Shown one piece after another: positions 11,588 through 22,260 of a stretch of 64,000 nucleotides of DNA (position 1 is its first letter; every line of letters begins with the position of its first letter). The position numbers and the translations under genes were made by a program. The DNA comes from Thinopyrum elongatum. Taxonomy: Eukaryota; Streptophyta; Magnoliopsida; Poales; Poaceae. The stretch is from positions 183,326,942 through 183,390,941 of the forward strand of contig CM022302.1 in NCBI GenBank assembly GCA_011799875.1, written 5' to 3'. The notes beneath the pieces are model-generated. The model did not search any database, had not been told where the DNA came from, and worked only from the letters and a program-made list of their open reading frames with translations.

Positions 11588-11833
11588 GAAAATGAAAAGT
11601 AGTCCGAAAACTGCACGAGGAGGCAACAAGCCCAGGGGGCGCGCCCTACCCCCCGGGTGCACCTCCCAGGCTTGTGGACACCTCGTGTGCCCTCTGGACT
11701 CCGTTTTCTTGTAGTACACTCCTTTTGGGCGGTAAAAATTCATTATATAATCTCCTGAAGGTTTTGACCACTGTATCATGGCAAAATCCTATGTTCTTGT
11801 ATTTAGCTAATTCTGCAGCAGATTTGGAGCAAG

Positions 11834-12288
11834 ATGTCTTTGCAAGAGTCGGTCAAGGAGAGTCGTGTCTCTCACCCGATACCGGACACAAGAACATACA
11901 GCAAAGCTGACCAGTATCGGTGGTCAACAGAGGAAGAGATGGAGGCTGACCTGAAAAGAGTGGATGCCATGGAGGAGGATCAAGAAGTTACCTCTCGCCC
12001 TCAACCTGGAGCCATGCTAGAGGAACTCCAGAGCTTGGCAATACCGAATTCAGTCATACCTCCCAATGCTAGATTTCTCTCTTATGATAACATGAAAAAG
12101 AGTGTTGTTTTTCCCCCGCAGCTAGGAAGCATCCATGGGTGAATGGATCTCTAGCCATCACAGGCAAACTTTGCAAGGAAATAATGGATCTCAAACAGCA
12201 AGTCAATAGGCTCGAGGAAGAAAATCGCATCCTGAAGGGTATTATCGCCAAGAAGATTGCATCACCACCTCCGAAGAAAGAGACCTAA
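11834..12288 (+). pseudogene. Small coiled-coil ORF downstream of pol, copy 1
   Basis: A start at 11834 runs to 12142. After a one-base slip the reading continues to a TAA at 12286, giving about 150 residues. The first part is acidic and Met/Gln-rich (EEEMEADLKRVDAMEED). The C-terminal part has a heptad-like segment, EIMDLKQQVNRLEEENRILK, followed by Lys/Pro residues, and suggests a short parallel coiled coil. The same ORF lies at 18723-19177 with the same slip and one extra stop. It occupies the place where some Athila elements keep an extra env-like gene, but I see no signal peptide or membrane segment. Function unknown. Confidence 0.6.
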
Positions 12289-13835
12289 GTACATGGGTAT
12301 GGGCACTCCCCTTGGCAACAGCCATGCTTGGGGGAGGTGCCCCGGTATCGTATCACCATCACACCTTTACCTTTATCATTTTTCTTAGTTCGATCCTTTT
12401 GGTTATATCTCAGTTTAGTAGAATAAAGCTTTAGTATGATCTAGCTTTGAGTTTTGCTTTGTGTTCCCTCTATGTAATCAAGTCCGAGACTTATATAATA
12501 AAGATTAGTTTTAAGTTGAGGGATTTGCTTTCTGGCTATGATCTTGAGTAAAAGAAATAAAGAATAAAAGAAATAAAAAGATTATATAGTGATCTTATGG
12601 GAAGTAATGACTTCACATATAAGGAGTATGTCTCATGAAATTTGTTGGGAGTTGACAAACATAGTTTTGGTTATTGTTGCAATTAATAGGAAGTAATAAA
12701 GAAAGAGAGGTCTCACATATAAATATACTATCTTGGACATCTTTTGTGATTGTGAGCACTCATTAAAATATTATATGCTAAAAGGTTGATGTTGGACAAG
12801 GAAGACAACATAATGGGTTATGTTTCTTTATATCCGAATAGAAGTTATATTGTCATGGATCCTACCACATGTTGAGCTTGCTTCTCATCCTATGCTAGCC
12901 AAATCTTTTGCACCAAGTAGAGATACTACTTGTGCATCCAAAATCCCTAAACCCAATTTTGCCATGAGAGTCCACCATACCTACCTATGGATTGAGTAAG
13001 ATCCATCAAGTAAGTTGTCATCGGTGCAAGCAATAAAAATTGCTCTCTAAATATGTATGATCTTTTAGTGTGAGGAAAATAAGCTTTATACGAACTTGTG
13101 ATATGGAAGAAATAAAAGCGAAGGACTGCATAATAAAGTTCTTTATCACAAGCGGCAATATAGAGTGAAGTTCTTTCGCATTAAGATTTTGTGCATCCAA
13201 CCATAAAAGCGCATGACAACCTCTGCTTCCCTCTATGAAGGGCCTATCTTTTATTTACCTTCTACCCTTATACAAGAGTCATGGTGATCATCACCTCTTC
13301 TTTTTATACTTTTTCTTTTTGGCAAGCACTATATGTTGGGGGAATATCCAGATATATATATATATATCCACTTGGATGTAGGTATTCATAAACTATTATT
13401 ATTGATGTTACCCTTGAGGTAAAAGGTTGGGAGGTGAAGTTATAAGCCCCTATCTTTCTCTGTGTCTTATTGAAACTTTGATCCCATAAGTATCGCGTGA
13501 GTGTTAGCAATTATGAAAGACTAAATGATAGTTGAGTATGTGAAACTTGCTAAACAAAAGCTCTTACATTGACTCTTTCCGATGTTATGATAAATTGCAA
13601 TCGTTTCAATGACCAAGATCATAGTTTGTTGGTTTTCAATAAAATTCTTATTTCATACTTTACCTTGTGAACAAATTGTTACTTTAGCATAAGAAATTAT
13701 ATGACAATATATGTTGTTGTTCTAAAGATGATCATGATGCCTTCGTGTCCGTATTTTATTTTATCGACACCTCTATCTCTAAACATGTGGACATGATTAT
13801 CGATTCCGGTTTTCGCTTGAGGACAAGCGAGGTCT
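12289..13835 (+). other. 3' AT-rich spacer of gypsy copy 1
   Basis: A non-coding stretch between the small ORF and the 3' LTR. It contains a PPT-like GCTTGGGGGAGGTGCCCC near 12330 and a TA dinucleotide run near 13352-13370 that is longer than in copy 2. Long untranslated 3' spacers are usual in Athila-type elements. Confidence 0.7.
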
Positions 13836-13849
13836 AAGCTTGGGGGAGT
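13836..13849 (+). promoter_or_regulatory. Polypurine tract
   Basis: AAGCTTGGGGGAGT directly abuts the 3' LTR start TGATATG. It is the expected priming site for plus-strand DNA synthesis. The same tract precedes LTR3 at about 20720-20733. Confidence 0.8.
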
Positions 13850-15371
13850 TGATATGTCCATTTTGCATCATGCTATTATATTGATATTTATTGCATTATG
13901 GGCTATTATTACACATTATGGTACAATACTTATGCCTTTTCTCTCTTATTTTACAAGGTTTACACAAAGAGGGAGAATGCCAGCAGCTGGAATTCTGGAC
14001 CAGAAAGGAGCAAATCTGAGAGACCTATTCTGCACAACTCCAAAAGTCCTCAAAACTTACGAAGAATTATTTTGGAATATATAAAAATATTGGGCGAAGA
14101 AATACCAGCGGGGGACCCACCAGGTGGCCACAAGCCTGGGGGCGCGCCCTACCCCCTTGCGCGCGCCCCTAGGGCTTGTGGGCCCCCTGGTAGGTCTCCG
14201 GTGCCCATCTTCTGCTATATGGTGGCTTTTGACCTGGAAAAAATCATAAGGAAGCTTTCGGGATGAAGCGCCGCCGTCTCGAGGTGGAACCTGGGCAGAA
14301 GCAATCTAGGGCTTTGGCGGAGCTGTTCTGCCAGGGAAACTTCCCTCCGGGAGGGGGAAATCGAAGCCATCATCATCACCAACGATCCTCTCATCGAGAG
14401 GGGGTTAATCTCCATCAACATCTTCACCAGCATCATCTCCTCTCCAAACCCTAGTTCATCTCTTGTATTCAATCTTTGTCTCAAAACCTCAGATTGGTAC
14501 CTGTGGGTTGCTAGTAGTGTTGATTACTCCTTGTAGTTGATGCTAGTTGGTTTCTTTGGTGGAAGATCATATGTTCAGATCCTTAATGATATTTATTACC
14601 CCTCTAATTATGAACATGAATATGCTTTGTGAGTAGTTACATTTGTTCCTGAGGACATGGGAGAAGTCTTGTTATAAGTAATCATGTGAATTTGGTATTC
14701 ATTCGATATTTTGATGAGATGTATGTTGTCTTTCCTCTAGTGGTGTTATGTGAACGTCAACTACATGACACTTCACAATGATTTGGGCCTAGGGGAAGGC
14801 ATTGGGAAGTAATAAGTAGATGATGGGTTGCTAGAGTGCCAGAAGCTTAAACCCTAGTTTATGCATTGCTTCGTAAGGGGCTAATTTGGATCCACATGGT
14901 TCATGCTATGGTTAGATTTATCTTAATTCTTCTTTCGTAGTTGCGGATGCTTGCAAGAGGGGTTAATCATAAATGGGAGGCTTGTCCAAGTAAGGACAGC
15001 ACCCAAGCACCGGTCCACCCACATATCAAATTATCAAAGTAACGAACGCGAATCATATGAGCATGATGAAAACTAACTTGACAACAATTCCCATGTGTCC
15101 TCGGGAGCGCTTTGCTTTATATAAGAGTTCGTCCAGGCTTGTCCTTTGCTAAAAAAAGGATTGGCCCACCTTGATGCACCTTTGTTACACTTGTTACTTG
15201 TTACCCGTTACGAATTATCTTATCACAAAACTATCTGCTACCGATAATCTCAGTGCTTGCAGAAAATACCTTGCTAAAAACCGCTTGTCATTTTCTTCTG
15301 CTCCTCGTTGGGTTCGATGCTCTTACTTATCGAAAGGACTATGATAGATCCCCTATACTTGTGGGTCATCA
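13850..15371 (+). repeat. 3' LTR (LTR2)
   Basis: A 1,522-bp LTR starting TGATATG (LTR1 and LTR3 start TGATACG) and ending TCATCA, followed directly by the CCGCA target duplication and F-box coding sequence. Confidence 0.92.
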
Positions 15372-15673
15372 CCGCACCCAAGTCCTCTCAACTCGGTGGC
15401 GCCCTCTATGACGCGCCATGCCCCTTAATCTCGACTGTCGTCAGCTATCTGTCGTTCATGATTTTGAACTCCTCAGAGCCATCATCTCCTCCCACCAGGG
15501 CTTCATTCAATGCCTCTACATCCCGACACGCTACCTGTTGTCCATGCCATGCATGGTGGACGCCTGGCTGACATCCCATGAATTCAAAAAACTCCAGCAG
15601 TTTGAGTTCTACCATTACCACAAAAATTACATACCACGAACCGAAGGCCAAGAATTTGTGGCCACACCACCGT
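15372..15673 (+). pseudogene. F-box gene fragment following LTR2 (duplicate)
   Basis: Continues the F-box reading frame right after the CCGCA target duplication and matches 22261-22562. It shows a Trp-Arg-Pro-Leu strand, then RAIISSHQGFIQCLYIPTRY and LQQFEFYHYHKNYIPRTEG, which belongs to the region between F-box and LRRs. The frame is open for its whole length and stops where the second duplicate unit begins. It is the right-hand end of duplication copy 1. Confidence 0.88.
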
Positions 15674-16103
15674 AGTCGCCGCTCTATATCATATGGTTTC
15701 GCACCGTTCCAGATCACAGTGCCACCATGCATGTCTTCTCCATCCCTCCTTCCAGCGTGCACCGTGAGAAGGGATAGCAGTCCTCCGGAACCCCGTCTTT
15801 CGTGATCCTATACGGGAGAGGGGCGATCAGAATTTCGGGGAGCACACTCGGGCGACTGCTGCCAGCGACGACTTCCTCAGTGACAACCTTCTTCCCCGAC
15901 CTCGGCAACCTCATCATCAACGACATGAGTGACAACATCAACCACATCGGTTCTGCTCCCGCTGCACAGTATGTGATCCTGTCCTCCTGGTTTAGTCCGC
16001 ATCATTACTTTGATCTTTGCAATTGTCGTCATTATCTATTTACTGTTTATTCGGATTAAATCTCATAGTAATTTGCTCATATATTCAACAATCCAATCCA
16101 AAA
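15674..16103 (+). pseudogene. Copia gag fragment, duplicate of the C0 5' part
   Basis: Collinear with 2554-2983, with point differences. It includes the gag start region (start at about 15925) and the putative intron donor, and is cut before the acceptor. It has no function of its own. Confidence 0.8.
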
Positions 16104-16104
16104 G

Positions 16105-18475
16105 ATGTAATGCACCTGCTACCTTTCAAAGATGTATGACTGCTATATTCTCTGACTTTTTGTGAAAAGATTGTTGAGGTTTTCATGGATGATTTTTCCG
16201 TTTATGGAAGTTCTTTTGAGGATTGCTTAAGCAACCTTGATCGAGTTTTGCAGAGATGTGAAGAAACTAATCTCGTCTTGAATTGGGAGAAGTGCCACTT
16301 TATGGTTAATGAAGGTATTGTCTTGGGGCATAAAATTTCTGAAAGAGGTATTGAAGTTGATAAAGCTAAAGTTGATGCTATTGAAAAGATGCCGTGTCCA
16401 AAAGATATCAAAGGTATAAGAAGTTTCCTTGGTCATGCTGGTTTCTATAGGAGGTTTATTAAAGACTTCTCTAAAATTTCTAGGCCTCTTACTAATCTCT
16501 TGGAAAAGATGTTCCATTTGTTTTTTATGATGACTGTGTAGAAGCATTTGAAATACTTAAGAAAGCCTTGATTTCTGCACCTATTGTTCAACCACCTGAT
16601 TGGAACCTACCCTTTGAAATTATGTGTGATGCTAGTGATTATGTTGTTGGTGCTGTTCTAGCACAAAGAGTTGATAAGAAATTAAATGTTATCCATTATG
16701 CTAGTAAAACTCTAGACAGCGCTCAAAGAAATTATGCTACTACTGAGAAAGAATTTTTAGCAGTTGTATTTGCTTGTGATAAGTTCAGATCTTATATTGT
16801 TGATTCCAAAGTAACTATTCACACCGATCATGCTACTATTAAATATCTTATGGAAAAGAAAGATGCTAAACCTAGACTTATTAGATGGGTTCTCTTGCTG
16901 CAAGAACTTGATTTGCATATTATTGATAGAAAGGGAGCTGAGAACCCCGTAGCAGACAACTTCTCTAGGTTAGAAAATGTTCTTGATGACCCACTACCTA
17001 TTGATGATAGCTTCCCTGATGAACAATTAGTTGTCATAAATGCTTCTCATAGTACTTCATGGTATGCAGACTATGCTAATTATATTGTTGCTAAATTTAT
17101 ACCACCTAGTTTCACATACCAACAAAAGAAAAATTTCTTCCTATGATTTAAGACATTACTTCTGGGATGACCCACACCTTTATAAAGGAGTAGATGGTGT
17201 TATTAGACGTTGTGTACCTGAGCATGAACAGGAACAGATCCTACGCAAGTGTCACTCCGAGGCCTACGGAGGACACCATGCTGGAGATAGAACTGCACAC
17301 AGGGTATTACAATCTGGTTTTATTGGCCTACTCTTTTTAAGGATGCTCGTAAGTTTGTCTTGTCTTGTGATGAATGTCAAAGAATTAGTAATATTAGTAG
17401 ACGTCAGGAAATGCTTATGAATTATTCACTTGTTATTGAACCATTTGATGTTTGGGGATTTGATTATATGGGACCTTTTCCTTCCTCTAATGGGTACACA
17501 CATATTTTGGTTGCTGTTGATTATGTTACTAAGTGGGTAGAAGCTATTCCAACTAGTAGTGCTGATCATAACACCTCCATTAAAATGCTTAAAGAAGTTA
17601 TTTTCTCGAGGTTTGGAGTCCCTAGATATTTAATTACTGATGGTGGTTCACACTTTATTCATGGTGCTTTCCGTAAATTGCTTGCTAAGTATGATGCTAA
17701 TCATAGAATTGCATCTCCATATCACCCTCAGTCTAGTGGTCAAGTAGAATTGAGTAACAGAGAAATAAAGTTGGTCTTTCAAAAGACTGTTAATAGATCC
17801 AGAAAGAATTGGTCTAAGAAACTTGATGATGCATTATGGGCTTATAGAACTGCTTATAAAAACCCTATGGGTATGTCTCCATATAAAATGGTTTATGGAA
17901 AAGCATGTCACTTACCTCTTGAATTAGAACATAAAGCTTATTGGTCAATTAAAGGGCTCAACTATGATTCCAAACTTGCCGGTGAGAAGAGGTTATTTGA
18001 CATTAGCTCACTTGATGAATGGAGAACCCAAGCCTATGAAAATGCCTAATTGTTTAAAGAGAAAGTTATAAGATGGCATGATAAAAGGATACAAAAATGT
18101 TAATTTAATGTAGGTGACCATGTCTTTCTATACAATTATCATTTAAGATTTTTTGCAGGAAAGCTTCTCTCTAAATGGGAAGGGCCTTACATTATCGAGG
18201 AAGTTTATCGTTCCGGTGCCATCAAAATCAACAACGCCGAAGGAAATAAGCCGAAGGTGGTGAACGGGCAAAGAATCAAACATTATATCTCAGGTACTCC
18301 CATAAATGTTGAAACCAATATCATTAATACCATAACACTTGAGGAGTACATCAGGGATATCTACCAGAACGCTCCAGACTATGAAAAGGAATATGTATGT
18401 GATACAGTAAGTAAACCGACTCCAAAACTTTTCCAAAAGCAATTTTACTCCATTTTGGAATATTTAAAAAATTAG
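16105..18475 (+). pseudogene. pol: Pol 3' half (RT C-term, RNase H, integrase), copy 2
   Basis: Starts just upstream of the catalytic MDDF motif (start of the visible frame at 16185), then RNase H ([20 protein letters not shown]) and integrase with [24 protein letters not shown] and [10 protein letters not shown]. It shares with copy 1 the frame break before MDDF and the T-run deletion before the integrase finger. Private lesions include a frame slip near 16500, another near 17140, and a TAA at about 18047. At the second integrase Asp it keeps a more family-like motif than copy 1. Confidence 0.87.
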
Positions 18476-18722
18476 GAAAATGAAAAGTAGTCCGAAAAGT
18501 GCACGAGGAGGCGACAAGCCCTGGGGGCGCGGCCTACTCCCTTGGGCGCACCTCCCAGGCTTGTGGCCACCTCGTGTGCCCTCTGGACTCCGTTTTCTTG
18601 TAGTACACTCCTTTTGGTCGGTAAAAATTCATTATATAATCTCCCGAAGGTTTTGACCACTTTATCACGGCAAAATCCTTTGTTCTTGTATTTAGCTAAT
18701 TCTGCAGCAGATTTGGACCAAG

Positions 18723-19177
18723 ATGTCTTCGCAAGAGTTGGTCGGGGAGAGTCGTGTCTCTCACGCGTTACCGGACACAAGAGCATAAAGCGAAGCTGAC
18801 CACTTTGGGTGGTTAATGGAGGAAGAGATGGAGGCTGACCTGAAAAGAGTGGATGCCATGGAGGAGAATCAAGAAGTTACCTCTCGCCCTCAACCTGGAG
18901 CCATGCTAGAGGAACTCCAGAGCTTGGCAATATCAAATTCGGTCATACCTCCCAATGCTAGATTTCTCTCTTATGATAACATGAAAAAGAGTGTTGTTTT
19001 TCCCCCGCAGCTAGGAAGCATCCATGGGTGATTGGAGCTCTAGCCGTCACAGGCAAACTTCGTAAGGAAATAATGGATCTCAAACAACAAGTTAATAGGC
19101 TCGAGGAAGAAAATCGCATCCTGAAGGGTATTATCATCAAGAAGATTGCATCACCACCTCCGAAGAAAGAGACCTAA
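18723..19177 (+). pseudogene. Small coiled-coil ORF downstream of pol, copy 2
   Basis: Counterpart of 11834-12288. It has an extra TAA about 21 codons after the start and shares the one-base slip before the coiled-coil part, which ends at TAA 19175-19177. An internal Met at 18816 still opens 71 codons of the acidic segment. Confidence 0.6.
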
Positions 19178-20719
19178 GTACATGGGTATGGGCACTCCCC
19201 TTGGCAACTGCCAAGCTTGGGGGAGGTGCCCCGGTATCATATCACCACCACACCTTTACCTTTATTGTTTTTCTTAGTTCGATCTTTTTGGTTATATCTC
19301 AGTTTAGTAGAATAAAGCTTTAGTATGATCTAGCTTTGAGTTTTGCTTTGTGTTCCCACTATGTAATCGAGTCCGAGAGTTATATAATAAAGATTAGTTT
19401 TAAGTTGAGGGATTTGCTTTCTGGCTATGATCTTGAGTAAAAGAAATAAAGAATAAAAGAAATAAAAAGATTATATAATGATCTCATGGGAAGTAATGAC
19501 TTCACATATAAGGAATATGTCTCATGAACTTTGTTGGGAGTTGACAAACATAGTTTTGGTCATTGTTGCAATTAATAGGAAGTAATAAAGAAAGAGAGGT
19601 CTCACATATAAATATACTAACTTGGACATCTTTTTTGATTGTGAGCACTCATTAAAATATTATATGCTAAAAGGTTGATGTTGGACAAGGAAGACAACAT
19701 AATGGGTTATGTTTCTTTATATCCGAGTAGAAGTTATATTGTCATGGATCCTCCAACATGTTGAGCTTGCTTCTCATCCTATGCTAGCCAAATCTTTTGC
19801 ACCAAGTAGAGATACTACTTATGCATCCAAAATCCCTAAACCCAGTTTTGCCATGAGAGTCCACCATACCTGCCTATGGATTGAGTAAGATCCTTCAAGT
19901 AAGTTGTCAACGGTGCAAGCAATAAAAATTGCTCTCTAAATATGTATGAGCTTTTAGTGTGAGGAAAATAAGCTTTATACGAACTTGTGATATGGAAGAA
20001 ATAAAAGCGATGGACTGCATAATAAAGTTCTTTATCACAAGCGGCAATATAAAGTGACGTTCTTTCGCATTAAGATTTTGTGCATCCAACCATAAAAGCG
20101 CATGACAACCTCTGCTTCCCTCTGCGAAGGGCCTATCTTTTATTTACCTTCTACCCTTATACAAGAGTCATGGTGATCATCGCCTCTTATTTTTATACCT
20201 TTTCTTTTGGTAAGCACTATATGTTGGGGGAAGATCCAGATATATATATATCCACTTGGATGTAGGTATTCATAAACTATTATTCTTGATATTACACTTG
20301 AGGTAAAAGGTTGGGAGGCGAAGTTATAAGCCCCTATCTTTCTCTGTGTCTTATTGAAACTTTGATCCCATAACTATCGCATGAGTGTTAGCAACTATGA
20401 TAGACTAAATGATAGTTGAGTATGTGAAACTTGCTAAACAAAAGCTCTTACATTGATTCTTTCCAATTTTATGATAAATTGCAATTGTTTTAATGACCAA
20501 GATCATAGTTTGTTGGTTTTCAATAAAGTTCTTGTTTCATAATTTACCTTGTGAATGAATTGTTACTTTAGCATAAGAAATTATATGACAATATATGTTG
20601 TTGTTCTAAAGATGATCATGATGCCTTCATGTCCGTATTTTATTTTATCGACACCTCTATCTCTAAACATGTGGACATGATTATCGATTCCGGTTTCCGC
20701 TTGAGGACAAGCAAGGTCT
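19178..20719 (+). other. 3' AT-rich spacer of gypsy copy 2
   Basis: Non-coding and collinear with the copy 1 spacer. The TA run near 20240 is shorter (about 12 bp of alternating TA). The polypurine tract follows at about 20720-20733. Confidence 0.7.
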
Positions 20720-20733
20720 AAGCTTGGGGGAGT

Positions 20734-22260
20734 TGATACGTCCATTTTGCATCATGCTCTTATATTGATATTTATTGGATTATGGGCTGTTACACATTAC
20801 AGTACAATACTTATGCCTTTTCTCTCTTATTTTACAAGGTTTACACAAAGAGGGAGAATGCCGATAGTTGGAATTCTGGACCGGAAAGGAGCAAATCTGA
20901 GAGACCTATTCTGCACAACTCCAAAAGTCTTGAAAATTTATGGAGAAATATTTTGGAATATATAAAAAATATTGGACGAAGAAATACCAGAGGGGGACCC
21001 ACCAGGTGGCCACAAGCCTGGGGGCGCGCCCTACCCCCCCCCCCCCCTTGGCACGCCCCTAGGGCTTGTGGGCCCCCTGGCAGGTCTCCGGTGCCCATCT
21101 TCTGCTATATGGTGGATTTTGACCTGGAAAAATCATAAGGAAGCTTTCGGGATGAAGCGCCACCGTCTCGAGGCGGAACCTGGGCAGAAGCAATCTAGGG
21201 CTCCGGCGGAGCTGTTCTGCCGGGGAAACTTCCCCCCGGGAGGGGGAAATCGAAGCCATCGTCATCACCAATGATCCTCTCATCGAGAGGGGGTCAATCT
21301 CCATCAACATCTTCACCAGCATCATCTCCTCTCCAAACCATAGTTCATCTCTTGTATTCAATCTTTGTCTCAAAACCTCAGATTGGTACCTGTGGGTTGC
21401 TAGTAGTGTTGATTACTCCTTGTAGTTGATGCTAGTTGGTTTCTTCAGTGGAAGATCATATGTTCAGATCCTTAATGATATTTATTACCCCTCTAATTAT
21501 GAACATGAATATGCTTTGTGAGTAGTTACGTTTGTTCCTGAGGACATGGGAGAAGTCTTGTTATAAGTAATCATCTGAATTTGGTATTCGTTCAATATTT
21601 TGATGAGATGTATGTTGTCTTTCCTCTAGTGGTGTTATGTGAACGTTGACTACATGACACTTCACCATTATTTGGGTCTAGGGGAAGGCATTGGGAAGTA
21701 ATAAGTAGATGATGGGTTGCTAGAGTGACAGAAGCTTAAACCCTAGTTTATGCATTGCTTCGTAAGGGGCTGATTTCGATCCACATGGTTCATGCTATGG
21801 TTAGATTTATCTTAATTCTTATTTCGTAGTTGCGGATACTTGCAAGAGGGGTTAATCATAAATGGGAGGCTTGTACAAGTAAGGACAGCACCCAAGCACC
21901 GGTCCACCCACATATCAAATTATCAAAGTAACGAACGCGAATCATATGAGCATGATGAAAACTAACTTGACAACAATTCCCATGTTTCCTCGGGAGCGCT
22001 TTGCTTTATATAAGAGCTCGTCCAGGCTTGTCCTTTGCTAAAAAAAGGATTGGCCCACCTTGATTCACCTTTGTTACACTTGTTACTTGTTACCCGTTAT
22101 GAATTATCTTATCACAAAACTATCTGTTACCGATAATTTCAGTGCTTGCAGAAAATACCTTGCTGAAAACCGCTTGTCTTTTCCTTCTGCTCCTTGTTGG
22201 GTTCGACGCTCTTACTTATCGAAAGGACTATGATAGATCCCCTATACTTGTGGGTCATCA
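20734..22260 (+). repeat. 3' LTR of copy 2 (LTR3)
   Basis: A 1,527-bp LTR, TGATACG...TCATCA. It has a C homopolymer of about 16 bases near 21035-21050 not seen in LTR1 or LTR2. It shares diagnostic bases with LTR2, as expected if both descend from the original 3' LTR. Confidence 0.92.

Larger units (their letters stand above)
5158..15371 (+). mobile_element. Athila-lineage gypsy LTR retrotransposon (Sabrina/WHAM-like), copy 1
   Basis: A complete element: LTRs at 5158-6681 and 13850-15371 (1,524 and 1,522 bp, TGATACG/TGATATG...TCATCA), a primer binding site, gag, pol, a small downstream ORF, a long AT-rich spacer and a polypurine tract. The protease motif DLGAS and the overall arrangement fit the Athila branch of Ty3/gypsy elements. 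The family name is from memory of Triticeae LTR termini and needs checking. Coding regions carry several frame-disrupting changes, so it is not autonomous now. Confidence 0.88.
2554..15673 (+). repeat. Tandem segmental duplication, copy 1 (13.1 kb)
   Basis: This segment holds, in order, a copia gag fragment, the 5' part of an F-box gene, a complete gypsy element with two LTRs, and 302 bp of the continued F-box gene. 15674-22562 repeats the same order, minus one internal block. The right edge (F-box sequence ending near CACCACCGT) is followed directly by sequence matching 2554 onward, which marks the head-to-tail junction at about 15668-15677. The two source sites share only a few bases there. 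Confidence 0.85.
16105..22260 (+). mobile_element. Gypsy element copy 2, 5'-truncated by deletion
   Basis: Begins in the middle of reverse transcriptase, at the equivalent of 9214, and runs through RNase H, integrase, the small ORF, the spacer and LTR3. It carries the same CCGCA at its right edge as copy 1, so it derives from the same insertion through segmental duplication and is not an independent transposition. Confidence 0.88.

Noticed and set aside
15445..15762. A 105-codon minus frame
   Set aside because: It crosses the duplication junction at 15674 and is antisense to F-box coding sequence, so it cannot be an ancestral gene.
16105..22260. The second gypsy block as an independent insertion
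   Set aside because: It has no 5' LTR, shares the CCGCA site and indels with copy 1, and its left edge fits a deletion joint within a tandem duplicate.
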